Positions 1 through 11,771 of a stretch of 64,000 nucleotides of DNA are shown here, one piece after another (within the stretch, counting starts at the first letter, position 1; every line of letters begins with the position of its first letter). The position numbers were made by a program, and so were the translations under genes. Below the pieces are notes generated by a model. The model ran no database searches and was not told where the DNA came from. It worked only from the letters and a program-made list of their open reading frames with translations. This DNA is from Agaricus subrufescens (Eukaryota > Basidiomycota > Agaricomycetes > Agaricales > Agaricaceae): the NCBI GenBank assembly GCA_029945375.1, contig CM057062.1, positions 2,247,564-2,311,563 of the forward strand, written 5' to 3'.

Positions 1-82
1 GGGAAGGCGCAAGTTTCTTGAAATGGCGGGAAAACCAAGAAGGAGCGCGACTTTTCGAGGTTGGAGTATGTTTCCCGGACAT
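1..82 (-). CDS. N0: 5' end of a NACHT-type NLR gene (exon 1 only, cut by window edge)
   Basis: Only the first 27 codons lie inside the window, reading leftwards from an ATG at 82-80. The peptide opens MSGKHTPTSKSRAPSWFSR and goes on with a Phe-Lys-Lys motif. It therefore carries the same cationic, aromatic leader (SKSR..W.SR.FKK) that starts exon 1 of N1 to N5 and N8 to N16. The start is fixed by this homology and by a TATA-like box about 50 bases upstream. Everything downstream (exon 2, the NACHT exon and exons 4-5) is outside the window. The call rests on leader and promoter similarity only, because no NACHT sequence can be seen. Confidence 0.7.
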   Translation of the reverse strand, partial: MSGKHTPTSKSRAPSWFSRHFKKLAPS

Positions 83-884
83 GCTCAAAGGCGGAGGGAA
101 GAATCAAAGAAGAGTGGGAGAGGTGATCCCAGCTATATATGGCGATCAAGCCCACGAGGAATGTCACAGCCACGCCCTGAATTCGGGATCTTCCTTAGGC
201 TGTAGCGGGGCTGTGATTCCGCCGTGGCTGAACCACTCAGAACCACAATCCACAGTCATCGCTTTTTGAAAGAGCCTGCTTGTCGACGAGTGATGAATCA
301 CAGGTGAATGGTAAACAAAAGTACAAACAAAGGTACCCAAAAGGTCAGGGTCACGCGGAACGGACATATCCGTTCACAATTCAAAAATGACTTGTGCCCA
401 AGATTCCTTTTCCGCTGGAACTGCTGCCATGTGCGCAGCTATCTCAGCTGCGTCCTCGAAAACCTCACAGTTCTCTTCGAAACCGACGATGAGATCTATC
501 TATCTCGAAAGGGAGCCCAACAGTAATTCACCTAGAAGTACCTTGGCGGCAAGTAACATACCAGCTGTTGAGCCTTTTTTCTACTTTTATATCTTTGCGC
601 GGAGCAATTTCTCAATAGTTTGAGTCCGTCTGTTTGTTCATATTTAGTACAACACTTATTGGGTTATTGCAAGATGGCCGCGACTAACTGGGAGCCCCTT
701 TAGCATCCACTAACTATCTAAGGACAGTCAGTAGGTTTTCCAGAAGACGCTTACTCAGTATCTGAGATAGCGCAAGGCGGGCAGATAGGCTGTACATTTT
801 TTATCTTCGTGAAGCAGTCTGTCTCAGGATCAGAGTGGTATAACGTACATTTACAAGCTATCGCTACCAGTAAGGAAGTGTATA
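83..884. other. Intergenic: N0 promoter side and N1 3' flank
   Basis: Apart from the N0 promoter elements at 131-168, I see no gene, repeat or RNA here. Short open frames lack conserved motifs. Confidence 0.6.
131..168 (-). promoter_or_regulatory. N0 promoter: TATA box and TGTCACA element
   Basis: The plus strand shows GTGATCCCA, then CTATATATGG (132-142), then TGTCACA (162-168). The same order recurs upstream of N1, N11 and N12, which supports a conserved core promoter for genes reading left. TATA to ATG is about 50 bases, implying a short 5' leader. Confidence 0.55.
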
Positions 885-3668
885 CTACATAGCGATACCA
901 CTCGGACGTCCAGAATGCAAGAATCGGTACCTCCACTTTGAGACCCCGTCAGCTGGATCGATGAATATTACTTCTACATAAGACATCTCAGTCCCGTCAA
1001 CAAAAACCGTAGCGAGTAGATCTTGATTGTTTATGAAGTGTTGTGCAAAGCGTTGCGAGCAGTGAATGCAGGTAACCGGATATGTACTTGACCGATTGCT
1101 CTCATACCATTTCTTGTGCGATGGTTGATGTATGGAACAATGAAAGCGGGGGACGCTTGTATCTTTGTTATCCTCAGTGCCCGAGTCAATTCGATAATAC
1201 CTTTTGAACGTGGTAAGCCATCCTTCCCGCTGCCATAAATCGTTTACTCTTCCCCTCCAGTGCTAAATTACCTGTCATTGAGTGAAATCACGACAGCCAC
1301 CGAATTATAACTCACTTGACATGACGGGTTCCAGGGACTAGAACCTTTAATAGGTTTTCCAGTAGGACTTAAAAATTGCAACTTGACGTTTCCACAGACA
1401 GCAGCATATTGAAGTGTGCGGAGAGTCACTCGCTTCAACTTTCCGAGCTTTGTGAGCCCATCACGAAACCGGTCCTAATGATGATTTTCAGCATTTTAAA
1501 ATACAATGAGACCTAAAGAAACTTACAAAGACGTTCTCTAGGAATTCATCAAATGGAAAATCATACGGAGATATTGTAAAACGTGTAGTCAACACATGAA
1601 AGCAGTATATACTCTTCTGAAAATCTTTATTAGAAGAGAAAACTATACGTGCTTGTCGTATTGCGTTTTGGTACAATATGATCCGGTTCTCCTCATCAGT
1701 CATGTGAAAACGCTCATCACAGGGCCACGAAAGCAAGATATTGTCACAGTGACCTTTCATGAGGCCATGCGAATCAACGTGGACGTCTTTATCCTTAGCG
1801 ACACCACCATCGTGAACTTCCTCTATAATTCGCAACGAAGTCAAATTGTCAAGTTGGTGACCCTCGGCTCTAAAGTCCCGAGAAAACCCAGACCTCTTGA
1901 AGTCCCGCAGAAAGTCATCAAATGATTTGTGATAGTACGACAGCTGGTCATCCGCTTGGCCAGGTTCGGGAATCTTCATAACGGCGTGTAGATGACGGAT
2001 AGCATCATATGCCTCGTCCTCGGTCAGCCCCAGTGCATTACATTGCGTGCGGAATCCGAGATCATGAAAACGATTGTATGAGTGTAGGATTAGCAGCTTT
2101 CTGGTGTTTGTCATGGCATGATCCGGGACATTGGAAAGAATCCTCCTATACAACGTGTCAAGTTGATCCATCGGATGGCCCCTCCCTGGTACATGATCTT
2201 TCGGGACAGCATCAACGATTTCGAGTACATGCCGGAGTTGAGCAGCCGGCCCTCCATTGGTAGGATTGCCTATATACCGGGTCACCGTCGCAGCATATGC
2301 AAATAATCCTCCCGCGGCTGAGGCAAGTTTGGTGAATTCAAATTCCAATGGCCATTCTCGCCTGTGCCTCAGCGTCGGATGCTCATCTTTGATCTTCTTT
2401 AGCTCGTCGCGAAGATATCGTTGCACTTCTTCGCATGCGTCATTGGAATCGATTAGGATCTCCTCCTTGGTGTAAGCCCGTTTGACTTCGGCTTTATCAA
2501 AAAATTGGGTAATGTGGGGTTCGGGACGACTGGAAATGATCCATGCAATGGGCGAGGTAGGGTTTTTAATACAGAAATCAGTAATCAGCTCGAGGAGCTT
2601 CCGCTGAGTAGCATGGTCATCGCATTCGTCGAGGCCATCGATGACCACTAAGAACCGACGAGAGGGTTCAAAAATGCATTTGGAGTTGAACGGTTCAATA
2701 ATAAACTTCTTGAACTGTACCGACAGTGATTTCTTGAGGAGAGATGGGTCAGAAGTAATTTGGTCACGGATGAATTGTCGGTAGGGCCCGCATTTAATGG
2801 CGAGCTGATAGGCAATGGTAATGATTGTCTTCTTTCCATCGTTACGGCCGTTGATGGAAATGAAGATTGAGGCAAAGGTGATGCTATCATAGACCGTTTC
2901 GGTGATCATCTGCAAGACTGCCGACTTCCCAACTCCAGCAGGACCGACCACCCAACGCAGCTTTTCTTCATCATGACATTGTGTGATAAAGTCCAGACAC
3001 CTTTGTATGATCGCTAGGCGAGTCCCGGGGTGACATCGAGGAGGAGGATCGCGAGCAGAAGAGTCAAACTCTGCTCCAATTATTGTCTCCTGTAGAAGCT
3101 TTTCTATGACTAGCGAAGGTATAAGTAACAGTAGAAATTGCCATGTTCACTGTTCTTACAGTTGTCTCCACCGATATTATTCTCAATAAATGTGGTATCT
3201 CTCACAACAAAATTCTGTGCTTGATTAAATATTTGCTGAGACGAACGCTTTGAGACAATATTTCAAATTTGATGGGACACTCACATTTCGCCCATATGTG
3301 AATACTTGTCCTTGCGAGAGCGGATGTGACAAAGGGGGTGCAAGGTTGTGATCAGCTTGGTCTTCTAAACGATAAGTAGATGGCTGGGAGCTTAGAGTTG
3401 CACTAGAATACAGGGTGGTGGTAGCGAATGGAGCGGAAGTTCCTGAAGTTGAGAGCAAATGAAGACCGAACGTAGGGGGGAGCTCAGGATCTGCATGCCG
3501 ACTCGATGAATTCACCTCCTCTGTATCACCGCTGGATGAAGAGATTAGTACAGTGTCATGAGAGACAGATGCGGGAGACGAGGGAGAGAACAGCAAAGAA
3601 ACACGTTTTCTGAATCGAGAAAGCCAAGAAACGCGACTTTTGGCGGTCAAAGGGGGTTTGCCAGGCAT
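885..3668 (-). CDS. N1: NACHT-domain NLR-like NTPase, 859 aa, five exons
   Basis: Exons in transcript order: 3668-3285, 3235-3160, 3109-1527, 1474-1316, 1262-885. All junctions are GT..AG and the joined frame is open for 860 codons. The leader (128 aa) starts MPGKPPLTAKSRVSWLSRF. Exon 2 gives QIFNQAQNFVVRDTTFIENN. Walker A GPAGVGKS is near residues 209-216 and Walker B VVIDGLDECDD near 311-315, followed by SSRPEPHI (sensor-like) and REWPLEFEF..LASAAGGLFAYAATV, the predicted winged-helix part. Exon 5 holds CIHCSQRFAQHFINN and ends SKWRYRFLHSGRPSGIAM. The codon that is Met in most paralogs at the start of exon 3 is Ile (ATA). This shows that the true start is the upstream exon 1 ATG at 3668, chosen over an in-frame upstream non-ATG extension that would overlap the TATA box. 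Role inferred from family: cytosolic NTP-dependent signalling switch. Confidence 0.85.
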
Positions 3669-4786
3669 ACAAAAAGGCGTGAGGAAGAAGAGTGGGAAGA
3701 GTGATCCCACCTATATGTGGCCATCAAAAGTCCGAAGAATGTCACAGCCATACTTGACATTAGGGTTCTGTGTAGCTGCAACGAGAATGTCAGCGATTCG
3801 GCTGTATTTAAGCAACACCCAAGCTCAGAACAGGATGACTGTTTTCACTTGGCCTGCAAACGAAGTAAGAGTTATGTCAAAGGCAGATGGTAAACAAGCG
3901 TACAAACAAGACCACGAGGACAGGACTCTAACGGCATGACAGACAACATGAGGTGACTATCACATCCCACTCTCTATCACGACAATCTGCTACGTGTCAT
4001 TTCATTGATTCATCAATACATGGAATGTAGCCATCTCAAGGCTCCTCCTGTTGTTCAAATTGATGAGCATCTGCTAGCATGTATATTGCGTAGAACACAA
4101 GTAAACCAATTCTTGCAGAGGCCGCACAAGTTGGACAAAACTGGATGGACGGTGACATAAAATATCTTCCGCCGGCTTTGTCATCATTTGCGAGGCTGTT
4201 CGGCTGCAGTCGGCTTGGAGATCACCGGTAACTCTATCTCGATGATGCTGTCGAGCTTTTCGTATTTTCTTTCCGCCTTGCGCCCTCTGTCTCTACTTCT
4301 TCTCGCTGTTCATGAGCTATATCCTTCATCAGTTAAGAAATCTTCGTGAATATAGATAGGCCCTCACCCATACCTTAATTCTTAATTTATCTTTGTTCCG
4401 CCCCTTTTTACCTGCAATCCACTGCGCTGCAACACAGTGATCTAAAATGGGTAGAAATAACCGACAATGTTGTAATCAGCCGGCAGTCTACTTGTATGCA
4501 GGGTGACATATATAAGTTAACATCCAACCTGAGGTATCTACCCTCATTGTATTAGAATGTTCTCTGATCCGGGCTAGTGTCATTTGAGTTTCTAGTAGGA
4601 TGACGTTGGAGGAAGAATGGGAGTCCTTAAAAATCCACGTAAGTCTTAAATTTAAAAACAAGACTCAATGAGCGGTAACACTAGCACAGTACATGCTACT
4701 CAACACAAGATGAATTTCTTACATACAAAAAATAGTATCTTCGCTCCGGCACTCTATCATTATAAAGAGTTAGTAACAAGGTGAAA
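3669..4786. other. Intergenic between N1 promoter and N2 stop, no gene seen
   Basis: About 1.1 kb. The first 80 bases hold the N1 promoter. The rest is non-coding by eye, with no conserved exon relics, no RNA gene recognised and no clear inverted repeat. Confidence 0.55.
3702..3746 (-). promoter_or_regulatory. N1 promoter: GTGATCCC, TATA-like box, TGTCACA
   Basis: GTGATCCCA at 3701-3709, CTATATG at 3711-3717 and TGTCACA at 3740-3746 repeat the N0 layout at the same spacing from the ATG. Confidence 0.5.
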
Positions 4787-7624
4787 CTACACATTAAGAC
4801 TAGTCGGAGGTCCGGAATGTAAAAACCGGTATCTCCATTCAGACACCCCATCATCTGGGTCGACAAACGAGGCTTCTACATAGGACATCAAAGTCGAATC
4901 CACGAAAACAAACACATGCAGGTCTGGATTATTCACAAAGTGGCGTGCAAAAAGTCGCGAGCAGTGAATGCACGCAGCGGCACGTCGAGAACTCTTGGCA
5001 CGGGTGTTAACCCATTCTTGATGAGCTTGTTGATGCCTAGTTGTATGAAATTGGGGGATGTCTGTATCTTCGTCTTCTTCAGTGCCCGAATTATGCGAAA
5101 GATATCTTTGAAACTTTGTTGACCACCCCTGCCGCTGTGTCGTATCATCAAACTCCTCTTTTTCATGCTACATTGGCTGAGCTTCAATAGGGTCTCGACG
5201 ATGACTAGGTCATAGCTCACCTCACAAGGCAAATGCCAGAGATCTGAGCGTTTAATATTGTTTCCAGTATGGTTCGTAAATCGTAACGAAACGTCTCCGC
5301 AGACTGCCGCATAATCAAGTGCTCTCAGAGGCACTCGCTTCAACTTGCCAAGTTTTGTGAGGTCCTGGCGAAATTGGTCCTGATGGGAGACCTCAGCATT
5401 CGAAATAGTACAAAGCCTAGTGAAACTCACAAAAGCACTCTCCCGCAGTTTATGAAAAGGAAAGCTAAATGTAGGTGTAGTGAAACGTTTCGTCAGAGCA
5501 TGAAAACAGGATATGTTTCCGAAAAGGCTATCACGATTAGGGAACATAATCTCTACCCAACGGATTACTGCAGTGTATAAGGTGATCCGCATACTCTCAT
5601 CAGTTTTGTCAAAGCGTTCATCAGCGGGCCACGAAAGGGAAATGTTAAGACCTTGACCGTTCATGAGACCGGACCAGAGCTCAATATCTTCACCACCAGC
5701 TCCACCATCAGCACAGTCGTCTTGAAGCTCGTCGATGATTCTCAACGAGATGCGATCACAGAGTTTATAAATCTCCGAGTTAAAGTCATGCGAAAATCCA
5801 GACCGTTCAGAGTCGGATAGAAAGTCGCCAAAAGATTTGTGATAATATGAGAGTTGGGCATCGGCTTGATCCGGTTCGGGAATTTTCATGACAGCATGGA
5901 GATGACCAATGGCATCATAGGCGTCCTCCTCCGTCAACTCTAGTGCATTACACATCCCGCGGAATCCGGCATATTGAAAATCGTTCCCTGAACTCATCAG
6001 TAGAAGTTTTCTGGTGGTGACGATGACATTATCTGGGACATTCGAAAGGATTCTCTTGTACAATGCATCGAGCCGATCCATTGGATGATTCCTCCCTGCT
6101 ACATCGTCCTTAGGGCTAGTATCAATGACTTCGAGTACACGACGGAGCTGAGCAGCTGGGCCCCCATGGGTACGATCGCCTATATATCGGATGACAGTTG
6201 CAGCATACGCAAACAATCCTCCCGCCGCTGACGCAATTTTGGTGAATTCGTGCTCTAATGGCCACTCTCGCTTGTATCTGAGTGTAGGATGTTCGACTTT
6301 GATCTTCTTCAGCTCGTCACGAAGATATCGTTGCACCTCTTCGCACGCTTCATCAGAGTCTATCTCGATCTGCTCCTTAGAGCATATCTGTTTGACTTCG
6401 GCCTTGTCAAAAAACAAAGTAATCTGCGGCTCAGGCCGACTGGCAATGATCCACGCAATGGGAGAGGTAGGGTGTTTGGTGCAGTATTCCGTGATCAGTT
6501 CAAGGAGATTTCGTTGAATAAGTGGGTCGTCGCACTCGTCGAGACCATCAATGACGATCAGGAACTGACGAGAAGGCTCGAAGAGACGTCCAAACATGAA
6601 CGGTTCAACAATAAACTTGTTGAACTGTGCCGGTAATGATTTCCCAAGGAGAGACGGGTCACGGTTGATCTGATCCCGGATGAATTGGCGATAGGGTCCA
6701 CATTTAACAGCGAGCTGATAGGCAATTGTAACGAGAATCTTCCTTCCATCGCTGCGCCCATTGATGGAAAGGAAGATGGAGGCAAAGATGACGTTATCCA
6801 GCGCCGTTTCGGTGACCATCTGCATGATTGCTGACTTCCCAACGCCAGCGGGACCAACGACCCAACGCAACTTTCCTTCATCGCTGCATTGGTTGATGAA
6901 GTCAAGGCACCGCTGTATAATCGCTAGGCGTGTTCCTGGGTGACATCGAGGCGGAGGATGACGGACGGAGGAGTCAAACTCTGCTCCAATTATCGTCTCC
7001 TGTAGAAGCTTCTCCATGACTAGTGGAGACATCAGTAAGTCTTGGCGTTGCAATTTGCACGGTGCTCACAGTTATCTGCAGTAGTTTTGCTCTCGATAAA
7101 TACAGAGTCGTTCACAGTGACGTTGTGAGCGCTGTTGAACATATGCTGGCAAAGTGTTTGTAAGAGTGTGTCTTAAATTGAACACGTTAAACAACGCTCA
7201 CACTTGGTCCTTGCGAAGCTAGTAGGCGTGTTTGCAGGGGGTGTGGTAGTGCAAGGGGCTCAAGATCCCTACAAGATGGATCTTTTAGACAATGGATAGA
7301 ACGCTGGGGGCTTGGGGTGGGACCAAGGCTTGCACTGTTTGCAGCGTAAGCGGGGGAGGTGCTTGAGGGCGGGCGAGGGGAGGAAGGAGGGGAGAACTTT
7401 GTATGTGCATTCTCCCTTGGTACGTCCAAAACGTCTGTCTTGCTGCTGGTAGATAAGAGAGTGTGCTGTTGAGAAGGAGAATCTGGGGATAGGCGATCGG
7501 AGCCAGGTGCGTCTAGTGGTCCTGTACTATGTCCAGGCAAGCCAGGCGGAGGAAAGACTGAGGAAGAGCCACGTTTCTTAAAGCGGCTGGAAAGCCAAGC
7601 AGAGACGCGAGATTTGGGTGGCAT
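4787..7624 (-). CDS. N2: NACHT-domain NLR-like NTPase, 875 aa, five exons
   Basis: Exons: 7624-7202, 7145-7070, 7019-5431, 5379-5221, 5167-4787. The leader starts MPPKSRVSAWLSSRFKKRG and is Ser/Pro-rich for 141 aa. Exon 2 reads HMFNSAHNVTVNDSVFIESK. Walker A GPAGVGKS is near 222-229 and Walker B IVIDGLDECDD near 324-328. The linker before it is SSVRHPPPRCHPGTR. Exon 5 begins HEKEEFDDTTQRQGWS and ends VSEWRYRFLHSGPPTSLNV. The exon 3-4 intron (51 nt) has no stop and is a multiple of three, so unspliced message would still read in frame through exon 4. The start is the ATG at 7624. The frame extends upstream only through TTG codons. N2 shares its leader type (MPPKSRVSAW) and promoter type with N3 and N5. 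Confidence 0.85.
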
Positions 7625-8148
7625 GGCCAATGGCAAGGAAGGAGCAAAGGGCCTTATTTCGAATTCACATGTTGTGTTAGGGCGCCTATCAGTCCATCAT
7701 TTATCCACTGATGACTTCTCTCAGCGCGAACTCAACACCGTGTGCCTATTGATTGTACCAAACAGTGAGTACGCTTTTTAGATGAATCCTCCTTGGTTAC
7801 TTGATCTCTCACCCAGCAGTTCGCATGATCTCCATTATTCCCACCGCGTCATATTTATGGTCTCGTAGTACAGCCGGTAAGTAGTAATTCTGGAGTCAAT
7901 GATCCGTATTCTTCTAGTATTACTATGTATGCGTTAGCATTTGTGACTCAGCTGGTGTTTTATTATCATGTCCTCGCCTTTCTCACTGCCAACGACATTC
8001 TCAGTCCCTAGTAGTAGTTTCTTTATCCCAGACGCATATCATAGAGGTTGACAAGGTCACGTCAACACTCCATCGCCTTACGCCAATCTGCCTGTCAGCC
8101 GAGTGTTAAAAGAATTATGAACTAATAATACAAGTAACAAGGTAAATA
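7625..8148. other. Intergenic spacer N2/N3, homologous to other spacers
   Basis: Holds the N2 promoter. Around 7981-8090 (ACATTCTCAGTCC ... ATCATAGAGG) the sequence resembles 14755-14850 in the N4/N5 spacer. This suggests the duplicated unit included spacer DNA. No gene seen. Confidence 0.5.
7682..7691 (-). promoter_or_regulatory. GCGCCTATCA box upstream of N2
   Basis: The box lies 58-67 bases before the N2 ATG. The coding strand reads TGATAGGCGC, containing a GATA core. The same decamer lies at a near-identical distance upstream of N3 and N5. Confidence 0.5.
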
Positions 8149-11015
8149 CTACGTGTCAAAACCACTCGGATATCCAGAGTGTAAAAATCGGTATCTCCAC
8201 TCCGACACCTCATCTTCTGGATCAACAAACGACACTTCTACATAGCACATTTGAGTCCGATCAACAAACACTGTAGCAAGTAAATCAGAGTAGTCTAGGA
8301 AAAGATGTTCAAGGCGATGCGAACAGTGAACGCAGGCCGCTTCAAGTTCAGTATGATCGTTAACCCATTCTTGATGATCTTGTTGAAGCGTGGCAATGGG
8401 GAACTGGGGGACTTCTGTATTGTCGTCATCTTCAGTGTTCGAGTTATCTCCAGTACCCGAACCAACTCGATAACACCTCTGAAATTCTGTTGAATAACCT
8501 TGTCGCTGGCCTAAATTGTCCAATATTTCTTTTGTATGCTATATATACTAATATTTAGTAAGTGCTCGGCAATGTCTGAATTATAACTTACCTTGCAAGA
8601 CGGGTGCAAGGAATCGGAGACCTTAATATCACGTTCGCTAGGACTTGTAAACCGTAACTGAACAAGTCCACAGATAGCGGAATAATCAAGTGCCTGGAGA
8701 GGCAATTCTTTGAGTTTGCCAAGTTTTCCAAGTTCATTGCGAAAGCGATCCTGATAGGAGGGTTCAGTATTGGAGACAGTATCAAGTATAGTAGAACTTA
8801 CAAAGGCGCATTCTTGGAGCTTATAGAAGGGAAAAGTAAAGGTAGGAATAGTGAAACGCGATGTCAAGATATGGAAGCAGGATATACTCTCGAAGAGGTT
8901 TTTATCACCGGAGAATGTTATCAGTACCCAACTGAGTGCTGTTTTGTACAACTCGATCCGCATCTTTTCATCGGGTATGCTAAAACGCTCATCATTAGGC
9001 CACGAAAGGGGAATGTTGTTCCAGTGACTTTTCAAGAGACCACGCCAAATTTCAATGTCTACACCACGAGGCGCGCCGTCATCAGGACCACGTTGAACCT
9101 CTTCCAGAATTTTTAATGAAGCGTGATCAATGAGTTGAAGACTTTCGGTATTAAAGTCGCGAGCAAATCCAGATCGTTCGAAGTCCGATAGGAAATCGCC
9201 GAATGATTTGTGATAGTATGAGAGTTCAACATCATCAGCATTGTCAGGTTCGGGGATCTTCAAAACAGCGTGGAGATAGCAAGCGGCATCGTATGCATCT
9301 TCCTCTGTCAACTCCAGTGCGTTGCACAACCCGCGAAACCCACTATCATAAAAACCTGACAGCGATCCAGAACACATAAGCAATAGTTTTTTCGTGTTGA
9401 TCATGACATCATCCGGGACATTGGAAAGGATCCTCTTATACAGCGCGTCCAATTGCGCCATCGGATGATCCCTTCCTAACACATTCTCCTTTGCGCTAGC
9501 GTCGATGATTTCGAGTACGCGACGGAGGTGAGCGGCCGGACCTCCATGAGTACGATCGCCTATATATCGAACCACAGTTGCAGCATACGCAAAAAGCCCA
9601 CCAGCAGATGAAGCAATCTTGGTGAATTCATGCTCCAACGGCCATTCTCGCTTGTACTTAAGCGTAGGGTGCGCGAGTTTAATCCTCCCTAGTTCCTCAC
9701 GGAGGTAGCGTTGAACGTCCTCACATGCTTCATCAGAGTCTATCTCCATTTGCTCCTTCGTATATGCTCCTTGAACTCCAGGATTGTCAAAGAACGACGT
9801 AATGTGAGGCTCTGGGCGACTGGCGACAAGCCATGCGATAGGAGATGCAGGGTATGTGATGCAGAAACTTGTGATCAGTTCGAGAAGCCCTTGTTGAGTG
9901 AGAGGGTCGTCACACTCGTCAAGGCCATCAATGACCACTAGGAACCGACAGGAGGGCTCGAAGATGCGCTTGGTCATGAATGGTTCAACAATAAACTTCT
10001 TGAATTGTACTGAGAGTGATTTGCGCAGGAGAGACGGATCGAGGCTGATCTGATCCCGGACGAATTGTCGATACGGCCCACATTTGACGGCTAGCTGATA
10101 GGCGATGGTAATGATCATCTTCTTTCCATCGCTACGTCCGTTGACGGAAAAGAAGATTGAGGCAAATATGATGTTATCGGGCGCGGTTTCTGTGACCATC
10201 TGCAAGACCGCCGACTTGCCCACTCCAGCGGGACCAACGACCCATCGCAGTTTTTCTTCGTCATAACACCGGAGGACAAAGTCCCGGCAACGTTCTATAA
10301 TGGCTAGGCGTGTTCCGGGATGACACCGAGGGGGAGGGTCGCGAGCGGAAGAGTCAAATTCGGCTCCGATTATTGTCTCTTGCAGTAGTTTCTCCATGAC
10401 TGTTTGGGCAAACAGTAAGTATAAGCTTTTCAATACAGACATTTCTTACATGTGTCTGTAGAGGTAGTGTAGTCGCTAAACACGGGATTATTCATCACAA
10501 AGTTGTGGGCTCCACCAAACGCATGCTAGGGCAGATATAGTGAGAAAATGCTTCGAGTTAATCACAACACTCACACTTGGTCCTTGAAACGTCGGTGCTT
10601 GTGCTTGCGGGAGCTGTGGTGGAGCGATGGGCGCAGGGTTCGTAGGCAAGTTGTTGTGACAGGCCGAATCATCTAGGTGATGGGGTGGATGCTGTGGGCT
10701 GGGGATGGGACTAACACCCGCGCTGTTTGCAGCGTAAGCCGGGGAGGTGTTTGAAATTGAGGGAGGGCGAGGAGAGGAGGAAGGGGAGGGCTCCGTATGT
10801 GGATAGTCACTCGGTATGTCCAACAAATCGGTATCACCGGCGAGTAAAAGGGGATGCTGTTGAGAATGAGGGTTTGGAGAGATGCTCGATGGCAGATGGG
10901 AGCTATGTGCGTCTAGTGATGCTGTACTATTGCCAGACGAGCGAGATGGAGGAGAAGAGTCACGTTTCTTGAAGCGGCGGGCAAACCAAGCAGAGACGCG
11001 AGATTTGGGGGGCAT
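8149..11015 (-). CDS. N3: NACHT-domain NLR-like NTPase, 887 aa, five exons
   Basis: Exons: 11015-10575, 10525-10450, 10399-8802, 8750-8592, 8538-8149. The leader (147 aa) starts MPPKSRVSAWFARRFKKRD and is followed by Ser/Pro/His-rich sequence. Exon 2 gives HAFGGAHNFVMNNPVFSDYT, the Gly-Gly/Met-Asn-Asn variant also seen in N5 and N16. Walker A GPAGVGKS is near 228-235 and Walker B VVIDGLDECDD near 330-334, with ASRPEPHITSFF after it. Exon 4 gives LPLQALDYSAICG and ends HPSCK. Exon 5 has CVHCSHRLEHLFLDYSD and ends VSEWRYRFLHSGYPSGFDT. The intron between exons 3 and 4 is 51 nt and open. The ATG at 11015 is preceded in frame only by a TTG. Confidence 0.87.
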
Positions 11016-11771
11016 GGCCAATAACGAGGGAGGAGCAAAGGGCCATGCTTCGAATTCGCATGCTGTCTCTGAGCGCCTATCACTCCATCATTTGATTCCA
11101 CCAATCAGACTTTTTCCCTCCAATAAACAGAACATCACGCAATCTCCTGGCGTTTCAACTTGGTCTTCCACTACCGCAGACCATTCCAGAATAAACAGGC
11201 CAGCTAGTTCGTCGGTCAGATCTGGCCACCCCAATGACTCTCGACTCAGAGTCCCTCTCTGGCTTCACAGTTATGAGTCTAATGGCGTTTTCGGCAGCGG
11301 CAGATCCTCTTGTGTTTGATACCCCCAGTGAGATATACCTTGTTCAGGTCATCAATACCCTGACGATTGTTCATTGACTACTCTCAACCTTATTTCGCTA
11401 AGTCAAGGAGATATGAGGAGATATATGTTGAAGTATGGAAAGTGCCAATTCGTTCTTAGGATCTCGCAGAGCAGCAGCTTTGAGTAATTCCGGAATTACT
11501 GGAATCTCGTCATCTAAATTTACAGCATTTGTCTTCTCATTACTATTTCGCGCGTAAGGTGATCATAAATACTCTTGGACACTCGGTTATATATTATCCC
11601 GGAGGCGTTTCCCAGTCATATTAAGTATATGAATAGGCCTGTATTACTGGTCGCAGATCTGGAGTGCAAAATCAGTATGTTCACTCTCAAACCACATTTT
11701 CTCGCTCCCATCTGCCTTCAGCTAAACAAAGAATGGTTTATGAATTACTACTACAATCAATAAGGCGAATG
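11016..11771. other. Intergenic spacer N3/N4
   Basis: Holds the N3 promoter at its left end. The right end (about 11700-11770) resembles the flanks downstream of N3 and N5. No gene or transposon signature seen. Confidence 0.5.
11073..11082 (-). promoter_or_regulatory. GCGCCTATCA box upstream of N3
   Basis: The box sits 58-67 bases before the ATG, inside GCGCCTATCACTCCATCA. N5 has the same extended element with one change, and N2 differs at two positions. Confidence 0.5.

Noticed and set aside
885..1262. CxxC in exon 5 as a zinc finger
   Set aside because: Only one Cys pair is conserved, and it is changed in N12 and N14 only around the Cys residues. No second conserved Cys/His pair is visible.
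4933..7053. Unspliced 706-codon reading of N2
   Set aside because: It runs through an open intron and then leaves the conserved frame in exon 5. The spliced model keeps the family C-terminus.
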